From Cladopsammia gracilis (taxonomy: Eukaryota; Cnidaria; Anthozoa; Scleractinia; Dendrophylliidae): 64,000 nt of DNA. A program made the translations under genes and the position numbers. The notes below the pieces were generated by a model that was given only the letters and a program-made list of their open reading frames with translations, made no database searches and was not told where the DNA came from. Below are positions 9,385-19,745 of this stretch, piece after piece. Numbering within the stretch: position 1 is the stretch's first letter; each line of letters starts with the position of its first letter. The stretch covers positions 186,001 to 250,000 of the forward strand of contig JAJGOT010000605.1 in assembly GCA_022457155.1 (NCBI GenBank), given 5' to 3'.

Positions 9385-12300
9385 GAAAAATGCCCTCAGC
9401 CAATCAGCATTCAGTAATTTTGCCCGCTATGTTATAATTGAAATAATCGCCTACCTCTATGAATTGGCCCCCCATCCTCTCCCCCTTCTTTCACATCCAC
9501 CCAATGAGTCAAGTTAAAAATTCATTTCTTCTACAGGAAACAATCGTGCCAATTACAGAAAAGTTGCAAAAGTACAGGTTTTATATAGTTTTTCTATAGT
9601 GACATTCATGAATTTGACTCTTCCCTTTATTTTTAGGAGCTCTTTAATTAGCACATTAGCACATTGGCACCTCCAGTGAGCAATATTTGAAATATTCACC
9701 CCCCTCAAATAATTGCCTCTCCTTCGTATAATCGCCCCCTTTTGGCGTGAAAAAATTAATAATCGCCCCCGACTATTATTCAACAATTTTGTAAATAGAA
9801 ATTAATACATGGGTACGCGGAGATATGAAATTTCTCTGTGAGTACTCACTCGTGAGATATCGAGTTGAGCACGAGAAGAGGAATTTCATATCTCCAAGCA
9901 ACCATATATTATTGTGGTTATTATATAAACACAAAAATTCCACAGTATTAATTTCTGAATCAATTTTACTTCATAATATAAACGCGATGAACAACAAGCT
10001 TAAAGGCAAAAGATGTTGAAGTTCAATATCAAACAAACGATTTGCAAATGAAGACTTAAACACAGTAACTTACAATTTCAATTTGAATCATCCTGACTTT
10101 TTTCTCACAGATAAAAGAAATCTGCTAAGGTATGCGTCTAATTCTGGCGGTGGAATGTCTTCAAGCTTTCTTGTTTCGTTTTCATTTAACAAAAATTACT
10201 TCACCAATCCTATGTCACTGTTCATCTTTCTTTGAGTATTTTTGTTCGCTTCACCTTCGACAAATCTTTTGACATCTTTGTCAATAAAGAACAGAAACCT
10301 TTCACTCACTAAATTTTCCGCTGTCTTTTCTAATTCATTGTTCAAGGCCATCTCAGTTGGGTTGTTTGCGCTGTGTTCTTTTTCATCAACAAGCCAACTA
10401 AAGCGAACAACGAACCACGAAATCAACGGGCAAAACTTTGTCATTCATCATTCAAAGTGGCGCGAAAGAAGGCTCACCTGGTGACGTGGCAGCAGCTGAT
10501 TGGCGATATCTTCACACATAAAATTATTTAATTTTACATGTGTCAATTAGGAATCTGGTCGTTTCGCCTACAAGACGTTTCGCCTACAAGTCGATTCACT
10601 CACACTAAGCTCGATTCGTGTACATGATCTAAGTTGTTTCGCCTACATACAATACTTGAGATAAATAAGACAGAAGCTTACCTGAGTGTAAAGCTCTGTA
10701 AACGGCGGTAAAACAGACTCCAGCATCCATTGTGTATACTTGTGACTTTTTACCATTGTGCATACTTATGACTTTTTAAGACTCGGCTAATTAGCTTTTG
10801 CGCGCGCGCCAGCTATTGTTATCCTATTGAAAGAAATTAAATTCGGAATGGACGCGTGCTCTATTGACCAGTTCACCATATTGTTTAGAATTCACCAATC
10901 CAAGAGCAATAAAAAACTGACAGAGACAGGCACAGAGACACTTAAGACTTGGCGTAATTTGACGAGCGAAACTAAAAACAAACAACAGAATTCTTGAAAG
11001 CGCTCATCTGTATTCAGGTTTCAAATTACACTTTTGACATATGCAAATTCGGTGCACTTTTTACAGACAAAAGAACCAAGATGGCAATGCTTACACATAT
11101 TTGTTGTGGACCTCCTTCAAAGCAGAATTCTTCCAAATTTTAAGACAAAAACATTAAGGATTGTTTCATCACAGGTTTGATTTTAGGATTATAGTCTCTT
11201 TACAGTCTATAGTTCAGATGTTAATAAGAGAACGATGCGATAAAGATCGCAACGATAGATGGCAAGAAAGATAAACAAGATGTTGGTTGCAATGGAAATC
11301 TTCACGGTTATTTACAGCGAAACTTACACGGTTGTTTACAGCGAAATTCTAGTGCTACTGTGTTGGCGAAAATGTGTAGGCGAATCAACCTTAGTGTAGG
11401 CGAAACAACTTATATCGTGTAGGCGAATCGACCTCAGTGTAGGCGAATGGACTTGTAGGCGAAACGACTTGTAGGCGAAACGACCGACATTCGTCAATTA
11501 TGATTTTTCTCAGTGCTGAAAATCCCTATAAAACACTAAAGTTTATATAATAAGTGTTTTTTTTGGCTGGCAAGCAAAAGATATTGTGATGAAATTGAAG
11601 CGTTGTTTCCATTAATTTGGTGTTAATGTTTGTAAAGAATTGTTGTTCAGGAATTGTGGCATTGCTTAAATATACATAATTTTGTAGGAGAGAGTATCCC
11701 TGGTGAGAATCTTTGAATGATCTTTGAGGATCCTTAAAGATCTGCGAGGATCTTACTGAGGATCTTAAAAAAGATCTTTGAGGATCTTTGGAAAGATCTT
11801 TGAAGATCTTTAAAGATCCTTGAAGATCTTTGTCAAGAACCTTAAGGATCCTTGAAGATCTTTGCAAGATCCTTCAAAGGATCTTATTAAGATCCTTGAA
11901 AGATCCTTATAAATTCTTGAGGATCTTAAAGGATCCTTACAAAGATCCTCACAAGGATATTTTGCTAGGATCGTTTGAAGATCTTCATCAATTCCTTGAG
12001 GATCTTTGTAAAAAAATCTACAATAAATTGCAGATGAAGAATCTTTGAGGATCTTTCAAAGATCCTGTGAGGATCCTTTAAAGATCTTTATCTTTAAGGA
12101 TCTTTGACAGGTCTTTGAAGATCTTCAAAGATCCTTGAAGATCCTGTGAGGATTTTCACCAGGGATTGCAACTGGAATAATGGTGGGCCTATTACTGGGT
12201 GGCCTTATAAGCAGTGGGGCTTTAACCAGGATTTTGCAGAAAAACACTTCATCCATCAATCAAAGTATGATTAATGGACATTTTTCAGTTTATTCACTTG

Positions 12301-15300
12301 TGGGAACCTTTTGAAATTCATGAATTACAAATGGGCAGCTTACAGCTTTGTAATAGAGGATTTACTGTTAAAAGTTCTTTAAAACAATGGATGTCATCTT
12401 AATAGAATGAATGGTTGAATGTGTGAGTGTCTACGGGTGTCCATTTACAGTTACAACAAGAAAATTCTTTATCATCAAAAAGAAAATCAGCGAATAAGAG
12501 GAAGCATTCTCACAACAGAAACGGCTACCATCTATGGTATAAGTAGTTTTATTATGGTTCCTAACTTCTGAGTTTCAGTAAAATTCTCCACCCTGCAGCT
12601 ACGACAAGACGTTTGGTCTATGTAATTGACATTTATGAATTGATTCATGCAAAGTGAGGGCCAAAGTGTATAGATTTTAATAAATTTGTCACACAAGCAT
12701 CACTCAAGAATCTCTTTCAGGTGGGCCCTGAGTTTTGGATTTCTTTATATCTTTTGAAGATTTCTCCTAGTTGCCTGGCAACAACACACAACAACAGAAC
12801 TACAGTGACATCTGTCAGAACGTTCCTAAAAGAAAAATTAGAAATTACCATGGCATAAATGATGATGCAAAAGAAAGGCAAATGAGCAGAAATAAACTGA
12901 AAAGAACAACTATTTACAGAGCCCATTTTGATAATTGTTGTATACCTGAGTGGAGTACCCTGTTACCCTATTCACCGAAGTGGAGGTGGGTAGTGGTGGA
13001 TATTTACCGAGCCGCGAATGAGTATGTATACTGAAACAGTGAGATAATATAACGAAAATGATGCTTTTTAACTCATTTATTCCTGTCAATGATTACAATT
13101 TTTGCACGCAAATTGCTGGGAGGTGAATAGCACTTGCTATTCCGAGTTTCGGTAGCCGATCAGAGCGCGCCAACAATTCTATCCACTGTTTCAGTATATA
13201 CTAATTGTTATTATTTATTTATTATTAATCAATGGATTCCCCAACTTGAGAACAATCCATTTTAAATTTGACATAAATAGCTGAAACTGTTCCCAGGGTC
13301 TTTCCACCCTCAACCTCATTCCCAGGGTTTCTCTTCTTCCTGCCCCCCTGGACCCTGGGAATGAGGTTGTTCCACCCTCACTCCCTTTGGGGTGGGGAGA
13401 TGAAAGATCCTGGAACGAGGTACTCCTGTGAGGTTTTTGTGGGCACGTATTTCTAGTGCACTGTACATGGGTCTTAGCCTACAAATTTGTTCTATACAAT
13501 CATCATGACATGACTAGATCAGGCCTGGTTATGAAAGGCACTGGATCGACAAGAATCTTTCTTTCCTTAGGAAATTTCAGACAAATTTAGTCATTCTTCT
13601 GAGCGCTACAGGATTTGATGATTAGCATATTAGTGGTCTAAATTGTTTTGTGAAAAATCAATAAATAGTTATTTGAATTCTCACCAAATTTATGAGTTAT
13701 GAGTTGTCACTAAATTTAATCGTCATCTTTTTGCTATTATAGAACGGTCCTGGGCTCTTATTTTGTCCTAAAAAATGGCCAAGAAGTTAGCCGCGTTGTG
13801 GATCTTAAGAAGTTTCCCTGGAATAACATGGTAACATTTTACATCGGCTCTGTCCGTTATTGCATCAAGAGGTTGCTCATGGACGCTGGAATTCCCACCC
13901 AAAGCGTAGATCAGAAACAAACTGCTTCTCTGTACAAAACGAACATTCTGTGTAAAGAGGCTGGACCATTTTTCTGTCCCGTGGTAGTGAGCATGCATCC
14001 AGTTCCAAGAGAACTGCTGGAAAGGATGATAGTCTTGACCACCCACCTGGAAGCTCTATGTGGTGGTCCAATTCACATTGGGGATCCATCTGTAATTGGG
14101 ATAAAAGATATAAATCGACCAGACTATGGAGACCCACCGAAAATGGAAGATAGGGTGCCAGTGTTTTGGGCTTCCAGTGCCACAGCTCATTTGGCCGTCA
14201 GATCTGCCGGTATGTGCGATCCCCTTTTATGAGCTACAGGTGTATATGTATCACTCGTCCTAATACTGAATTTCTTTCTTTTTTTCTTTACAGTCAAATC
14301 ACCAATCTATATTTTAAAGACCTCGTAAGCGATCACTTCTCTCACAGGCAACCTTTATTAGCACAGTGGGTCACTTACATTAGGTTCAAGCATATTTAGA
14401 TTTGTGTAGTTGGCAATTTAACACTGTATTTAACTTCGATTTTAAAGGGAAACTGTTGACGCGAAAGTGGATTATTCCGCGAGCAGTTTGAACCTAGAGT
14501 AAGTTTTCCTTTTAATTTGGTCAACAGCAGGAAACGAAATTGTCACAATCTGCTGTCTTTTCCGTGAGTTTTGATTTTGACCGCTTTTGAAAGTAAGTTA
14601 AACTCAGAATAACTAAACTGCTGAAAACTAATTGAGCCATAGAAGCAACATACCTAATAAGTTGTTGTTTTTTGTCCATCGACAAAGCCAAAGAGATTGG
14701 ACTCTGTGCTGACTTTAAAACTGTCTCCTTTTCTTCCTGCGAACAGGTTTGCCACTCGCCTTCACTGACGATATGAATCACTTATTCGAGAGCGATACAA
14801 CCATCGAGGAATTCATTCACGAAAACCCGCCCGTTGATGCAGACACTAAGCCACGAGTAGTGAAATTAAAGGAGGACCCCTTCATCGCTTCTTTACTTTC
14901 TGAAAAAGCCGCAAAGAGAATTAGTTGTCTAGAGAAAGAAATTCAGGACGACGTTGGGAAGCGGGGTATCGCAAAATTACACATTCCTGGCGAGCTCATG
15001 AAAGCAGCGCTCGTGCTATCCCATTCATCGTCTGTAGCTGTACATTTTGGTTTCCCTTGTAACACCGCACAGAAAGTCCTGGATGAAACCGATGGCCCTC
15101 CCGGGGCCATCGCAATTGGCAAAGCCCTTAAAGCTCTTGGGAAAAATGTCACGTTTATTGCAAGCTCCTACCATGTGGAATTAGTGCGGACACTTGTCTT
15201 TCATTGTTTTGGTAGCGAAGTTTCTGTTGAGGAGTTCAAACACTCACGAACTGACGAGCCAGACGGAGTTAAAACAGCTGCCATGGAATTCCTTTTCCAT

Positions 15301-18300
15301 GATGGTGCAAATCAAATGAGTCCCAAATTTGATACTTTGGTTGCCATAGAAGCGACGTCTAGGACAGAAGAGGGAAGTTACAGGACCATGAAAGGCAAGG
15401 ATTTATCAGAAACGTGTAAAAAGAGTCCAGTCGATGAACTGTTTATTCGAGGTTTGTGTTCTGTGAGACATACGTGGACCAACATAAGCGCATTATTAAG
15501 TCTTCTAGAGCAGTTTTCAATTGAGTGTGGTAAAACCAAAACCAAAGTAATTACTCTGACCAATCACAGCAGTCGTAAACAATCCAATGAACCAATCAGA
15601 GCTCGAAGCAATTAGATGTCGGCGGCGTCAAGCGCCGGAAAACGTGTGCGAGCAAGTCACGATTGGTTTTGGTTTTACTTCTAATTGGTCGAGAAAGTGG
15701 CGCGAGATTTTTTAGCCAATCACAAAGCGTAGCAATGCTAAACCAAAGCAGTTGTTTAATTACTTTAAACACTCAATTGAAAACGTCTCTAATAGAGAGT
15801 GCTTGTTTTAATCTTTAAACCGCAAGTCCAATTTAGCTCTCATTTTTCCCGCATGTGTATAGTGAACTCTCCCTAAGCTGGATACCCTCGGGACAAGTTC
15901 CAATTCTCCACTTTAGAGAGGCGACTACCTTATGGAGAGTTTAGATTCAGACAAACGAGTGAAATTCGGTCGGAACCAGCTACCCACTGTGGTGTCTGCC
16001 TTAGAGAGGTGTCCACCTTACAGGGGTGTTTGCCTTACAGGGGTGCCCACCTTACAGGGGTGTCTGCCTTACAGGGGTGTCTGCCTTACAGGGGTGTCTG
16101 CCTTACAGGGGTGTCCGCCCTACAGGGGTGTCCACCTTACAGGGGTGTCTGCTTTACAGGGGTGTCTGCCTTACAGGGGTGTCTGCCTTACAGGGGTGTC
16201 CGCCCTACAGGGGTGTCCACCTTACAGGGGTGTCTGCCTTACAGGGATGTCTGCCTTACAGGGGTGTCTGCCTTACAGGGGTGTCTGCCTTACAGGGTTG
16301 TCCACCTTACAGGGGTGTCTGCCTTACGGGGGTGTCCACCTTACAGGGGTGTCTGCCTTACAGGGGTGTCCACCTTACAGGGGTGTCTGCCTTACAGGGG
16401 TGTCCACCTTACAGGGGTGTCTGCCTTACAGGGTTGTCCACCTTACAGGGTGTCTGCCATACAGGGGTGTCCGGGTAAAGAGAGTTGACTGTATGCAAGT
16501 ATGGGTACTTACTACGTAATTGCGGGTGAAACCTGGCAAGCATGAAAGTGCTAATATTCATTAAGCTAACATTAACAATGTAAAGAAGGTTAGATCTTTT
16601 TACAAGCCAAGTGGCCCATCATGTCGGAGCTTTATCTCCGGTTTCCACAGCATAACCCTATTCTCCCGTAAGGAGATAAAGGAACATTGATGACCCACAG
16701 CATAAAATAACTAGGGGTATTAGCACTTCCTCCCTCCTGCCTCCCCCTCCCCCCCCTGTATAGGATGCTTGTCCATCACAGGGTTATCCCAAGCTGTACA
16801 CCTGCGTGAAGAGAGACATTGTGAGGTAAATTTATTGTCTAAGGAAACAACACCAGATCGAAAGTACAACGTGCTAACCATTTCAACTTGCTTGCTGACA
16901 AAGAAGCAGTTTTAGTATAAACAAATTTGTCCCACCCCTTACTATGATTTACCATGCAATGCCATGCCACACTATGCTATGCCATATCGTGCCATGCCAC
17001 GCGCTCACCATTTCAACTTGCTTACTGACAAAGAAGCAGTTTTTGTATAAACAAATGTCTCCCACCCCTTACTATGATTTACCATGCAATGCCATGCCAT
17101 GCCACACTATACTATGCCAAACCGTGCCATGCCGTGCCGTGCCGTGCCATGTCATACCGTGCGCCATGCCATGCCATGCCATGCCATACAATCCAATAGT
17201 TTATTAGTTTTTCCATCGTTGTTTTGCATTTTTCCTTTCAGCTCATGAATCAGGGAAAATAGCCACTATAGGAATTGGTGATGGAGGAAATGAAATCGGC
17301 ATGGGGAAAGTCCGTCAATATGTCATTGATCACATTGAGAACGGACCAAAAATCGCCAGTAGTGTTTCCACTGACCAGTTGATCACTGCGGGCGTGTCCA
17401 ACTGGGGTGGCTCCGCTTTGGCTGCTGCACTGTTTATTTTAAATCAATGTCCAGTCCACTCGCGTTATGCCAGAAGAGGAGTAGGAAAGGAGAGGGAAAT
17501 TACTTTTGACGACGTCCTGAATACGGTGAAAAAGGTATTCCTTTTATACTCCAGCCCGGGGATACTCCGGGTCCCTGTAGTGGGCTATACGAAGAGAAAA
17601 ACTATAAACTGCAAGGATTACATTACACCAACTCCGTCGACCACGTGTGCCGCAAAAAGAGGCTCACTGCACGACTAATTTCGTGGTATGTCAGTACTGT
17701 ATCGACCATACCGGCTGCTTCGGTAGAAAGGACAACCGCACGGGTCTTTCGAGTCCTGTGTTGTTCTACTATACCATGTCCTAACAAGGATAAAACAGCT
17801 ATCCATGGCTGCCACTACCCTGGTGATATGGCTGTGTGAATGCCTAAGGTACTGGCCAGACAGGGTGATGTTGCAGCTCTCGTAAGGTCTCACACCATTG
17901 GTTTGCAACCCTTAGAGCTAACAATAGAACAAACAACACAACAATGGACCCTAACCCTAAAAACAATAGCAGCTGTGTTTTACCGGGGCAATGAAAATAG
18001 AGGTTTCGCAGACCGCGGAGGTGTTGTAGTGTGCCCCGTGTAGTTTATATTAGGGAACTTTAGATCGGACTACGAGTTCGAGATTGAGTACGAGTACGAC
18101 TGACTTTTCAAACCTAGTTCGCGTGCTCTAGATAACCATTTATCACACCAATTCCATACCTGGAGTCTCCTTATCTTCTGTTCAGCAACAGGAGGAACCG
18201 ACAGTTCTGGGATGTGACTGGCTTGAAATTCAAAGGTCGTACTCGCACTCAAATCTAAAGCTCCCTATTGTTTTGCGGAGAGACTAAGGAGATGGGGTGA

Positions 18301-19111
18301 GGAAAGTCCTTTACTTCCCACTGTCTGAACGCTTGGAACAACAACTTTCATTTCAGCAGCGTCCATTTGAATGGTCACACTTTATCCATATTAGCCTGTT
18401 CCAGGCGTTCAGATAGTGGGAAAAGCGCTAATAGTTGGGGAAGGCGCGAAGAAAAGCTTTTTTGCTCGCTTTTCAGCTTCGCGTCTTCCCCAACTATCCG
18501 CGCTTTCCCCACTATCTGAACGCCTGGAACAGGCTATATTCATATACGCAAAAGTATCCAATTTGTACAGCGGGAGAAACAAACACCACCAAATTAAAGA
18601 ACTGCTCGATAGATTTCATTTGAATGATTGCACGTGAAATTTCATCCAGAGATTCAGAAATTAAAACCACTTTAATCACACTCGTGGTTTTCTGCGTGGT
18701 GCTATATGAACTAAGTTGATTATTTGTGTTCGACACGGTGGCAATCTGGCTCCCAGAGTCCGTGCTCCTCTGAACAATGGTAGCGCGGAGTCTGGGAAGG
18801 AGTTTGACACGACACTGGCTGGGTGTTTGGAAGTGCACGTTCAAAATGCTTTTGTGCCCTTGAATTTAACTTTTTTTCTCTCTCAAAAATGCAAACATAT
18901 ATGTACAACTAACTGATAACGTTTTTTCTGCCTTCAGGAGGAAGCGATACTCTCCTATATTGGCGAGCTTGGAGTGTGTGACGGTATTTCCCAGTGGAAG
19001 AAAATGTCTGTGGATGATCAACCATTTGACCCAGTTCACAAGAACATGCTACAAAAACTGTTAACTCTTGCAGCATCGTCATCAGAAAAGAGGGAACGCT
19101 CTTCTTTGTAA
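7491..19111 (+). CDS. DGLUCY: D-glutamate cyclase-like (DGLUCY), DUF1445 + DUF4392 fusion, 5 exons
   Basis: Exons: 7491-7687, 13743-14209, 14747-15451, 17242-17534, 18938-19111 (stop TAA). All introns are GT-AG and phases join cleanly, giving 612 codons with stop. Residues 1 to about 240 match the DUF1445 hydro-lyase-like family (GYIQASVV, RFCELN, GPIHIGDP, NRPDYGDPP, VPVFWA). The remainder matches DUF4392 (ETDGPPGA near 335, GIGDGGNEIGMG near 467-478, AGVSNWGG). In vertebrates this fusion is mitochondrial DGLUCY, which converts D-glutamate to 5-oxo-D-proline; that activity is inferred here from family. The length is close to the roughly 616 residues of the human protein. The start is the weakest point: ATG 7491 leaves little room for a mitochondrial presequence and the frame stays open upstream, so a further 5' exon is possible. 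Introns hold many repeats and the gene converges with the peroxidase. Confidence 0.88.
7698..7853. repeat. imperfect foldback, ~68-bp arms, just after DGLUCY exon 1
   Basis: GTTGTGGTTCAATTTTTATT is mirrored by the complement ending at 7853, with both arms sharing CAGTTTAATTTTTA. It begins 10 bases beyond the splice donor at 7688. Confidence 0.75.
8425..8583. repeat. long palindrome, ~72-bp arms
   Basis: GTAATCGCATGGGCCCGAGT is mirrored by its complement ending at 8583. The centre is GAGTTGCGAAGCGACGAG. It abuts the TIR element at 8588. Confidence 0.8.
8588..9437. mobile_element. TIR element with adjacent hairpin, copy 1
   Basis: Ends TTATAACATAGCAGGCAAAA and inverse TTTTGCCCGCTATGTTATAA. 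The interior (about 8810-9085) is closely similar to 40370-40625. No coding sequence was recognised. Runs of AATAATCGCCCCCC at 8389 and 9700 suggest it is nested in another repeat. Confidence 0.55.
9819..10545. mobile_element. third hairpin-headed repeat, with recombinase fragment
   Basis: Opens with an imperfect hairpin (GGAGATATGAAATTT..AATTTCATATCTCC, 9819-9895), like the two related elements. It contains the Crypton-like coding fragment on the minus strand. The right boundary is set loosely at the ACATGTGTC before 10557. Confidence 0.4.
10088..10444 (-). pseudogene. Crypton/DUF3504-like recombinase N-terminal fragment
   Basis: The frame reads ALNNELEKTAENLVSERFLF, VEGEANKNTQRKMNSDIGLV, one in-frame TAA (10196-10198), then RKLEDIPPPELDAYLSRFLL and SVRKKSG before a stop. 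The IPPPELDAYLSRF pattern resembles the N-terminal domain of the DUF3504/Crypton-type tyrosine recombinases abundant in marine invertebrates. The catalytic part is absent. It lies within a larger repeat element (9819-10545) in DGLUCY intron 1. Confidence 0.5.
10557..11485. mobile_element. TIR element whose ends are tandem GTAGGCGAAACGAC units
   Basis: The left end is built from repeated GTCGTTTCGCCTACA units (10557-10650). The right end has the same units inverted, in the same order (11362-11485). The interior shows no coding sequence. The element lies in DGLUCY intron 1. Confidence 0.65.
11705..12165. repeat. GATC-rich low-order repeat
   Basis: Dozens of AAGATCCTT / GAGGATCTTT / GAAGATCTTT variants with irregular spacing of ~9-14 bases. 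Because the motif is partly self-complementary the tract can form many hairpins. It lies in DGLUCY intron 1. Confidence 0.85.
12954..13203. mobile_element. TIR MITE, family ATACTGAAACAGTG, copy 1
   Basis: Inverted ends TATACTGAAACAGTG (13027) and CACTGTTTCAGTATA (to ~13200). A shared flank with CTATTCACCGAAGTGGAGG runs from 12954. Related copies lie at 42161-42410 (reversed) and 63474-63731. Confidence 0.65.
13743..14209 (+). CDS. DGLUCY: DGLUCY exon 2, core of DUF1445
   Basis: Acceptor TTATAG, donor GTATGT. It completes the Arg codon from exon 1 and ends in phase 1. It carries the glycine/proline-rich signatures of the family, including GGPIHIGDPSVIGI and RPDYGDPP, followed by VPVFWA. Confidence 0.9.
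14747..15451 (+). CDS. DGLUCY: DGLUCY exon 3, end of DUF1445 and start of DUF4392
   Basis: Acceptor GAACAG, donor GTTTGT. The first ~20 residues (LPLAFTDDMNHLFESD) finish the DUF1445 domain. After a charged linker the DUF4392 part begins with VAVHFGF, LDETDGPPGA and IEATSRTEEGSYRTMKG. The open frame continues into the intron up to 15615, but those residues come from a transposon-like repeat. Confidence 0.9.
15506..15787. mobile_element. TIR MITE, family GTTTTCAATTGAGTG, copy 1
   Basis: Ends AGAGCAGTTTTCAATTGAGTG and the inverse ACTCAATTGAAAACG. The interior is rich in CCAATCA motifs. It starts 55 bases after the DGLUCY exon 3 donor. Relatives lie at 23714-23990, 39213-39402 and 53650-53830. 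Confidence 0.65.
15998..16475. repeat. 17-bp minisatellite (TGTCTGCCTTACAGGGG)
   Basis: About 27 units alternating TGTCTGCC/TGTCCACC/TGTCCGCC with TTACAGGGG. The period is not a multiple of three, so all three plus frames stay open and give shuffled GVCLTGVSALQGCPPYR peptides. It lies in DGLUCY intron 3 and is not a gene. Confidence 0.92.
16868..17200. repeat. tandem 130-bp duplication and CCATG microsatellite
   Basis: ACCATTTCAACTTGCTTRCT..ATGCAATGCCATGCC occurs twice (from ~16878 and ~17008). Each is followed by CCATG/CCGTG pentamers. It ends 40 bases before DGLUCY exon 4. Confidence 0.8.
17242..17534 (+). CDS. DGLUCY: DGLUCY exon 4, DUF4392 glycine-rich signature
   Basis: Acceptor CTTTCAG, donor GTATTC. 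Encodes IATIGIGDGGNEIGMGKV and ITAGVSNWGGSALAAAL, the most conserved part of the D-glutamate cyclase domain. It follows directly on a CCATG-rich microsatellite in intron 3. Confidence 0.92.
18392..18536. repeat. palindrome in DGLUCY intron 4
   Basis: TAGCCTGTTCCAGGCGTTCA mirrored to 18536, with the inner arm AAAGCGCTAATAGTTGGGGA and an AAGCTTTTTTGCT loop. TA ends suggest a foldback transposon. Confidence 0.8.
18938..19111 (+). CDS. DGLUCY: DGLUCY exon 5, C-terminus and stop
   Basis: Acceptor CTTCAG. Encodes the C-terminal helices (YIGELGVCDGISQWKKMSVD) and ends in TAA at 19109-19111. No AATAAA polyadenylation signal is visible in the next ~110 bases, before the minisatellite at 19223. Confidence 0.85.
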   Translation, partial: EEAILSYIGELGVCDGISQWKKMSVDDQPFDPVHKNMLQKLLTLAASSSEKRERSSL

Positions 19112-19222
19112 ACTGTTCTCATTACTAAGGCCCAGTTCAGATGTTCAAACTCATGTGCAGTTAGGTTTGACAATACCGTCGTACCTAAATCCATACTGCA
19201 AAACAGTACGTACTGTTATTCA

Positions 19223-19745
19223 ACTTACGAACGCGCGCAGCCTGCCTGGCAGGCGCTAGAGCAACAAGGGAGAGGGAGATTCGAACGCGCGCAGCCTGCG
19301 TGGCATGCGCTAGAACAGCTAGAGAGAGGGAGATTCGAACGCGCGCAGTCTGCGTGGCAGGAACTAGAACAGCAAGGGAGAGAGAGAGAGATTCGAACGC
19401 ACGCAGCCTGCGTGGCAGGCACTAGAACAGCCAGGGAGAGGGAGATTCGAACGCGCGCAGCCTGCGTGGCAGGCACTAGAACAGCTGGGGAGAGGGAGAT
19501 TCGAACGCGCGCAGTCTGCGTGGCAGGCGCTGGAACAGCGAGGGAGAGGGAGATTCGAACGCGTGCAACTTGCGTGGCAGGCGCTAGAACAGCTAGGGAG
19601 AGGGAGATTCGAACGCGCGCAGTCTTCGTGGCAGGCGCTGGAACAGCGAGGGAGAGGGAGATTCGAACGCGCGCAACTTGCGTGGCAGGCGCTAGAACAG
19701 CTGGGGAGAGGGAGATTCGAACGCGCGCAGCTTGCGTGGCAGGCC
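19223..19745. repeat. ~59-bp minisatellite (GCGCGCAGCCTGCGTGGCAG)
   Basis: About nine units, each with GAGAGGGAGATTCGAACGCG and CTGCGTGGCAGGCGCTAGAA. It starts ~110 bases after the DGLUCY stop. The CCTGCGTGGCAGGCG core is the same as the arm of the palindrome at 825. Confidence 0.9.

Noticed and set aside
15452..15615. Extension of DGLUCY exon 3 to an in-frame stop at 15615
   Set aside because: The extension is MITE sequence; the donor at 15452 and the perfect phase join to exon 4 with the conserved GIGDGGNE motif are better supported.
15932..16519. 195-codon frame with GVCLTG repeats, resembling a structural repeat protein
   Set aside because: All three frames are open because the 17-bp unit lacks stops; it lies in a DGLUCY intron.
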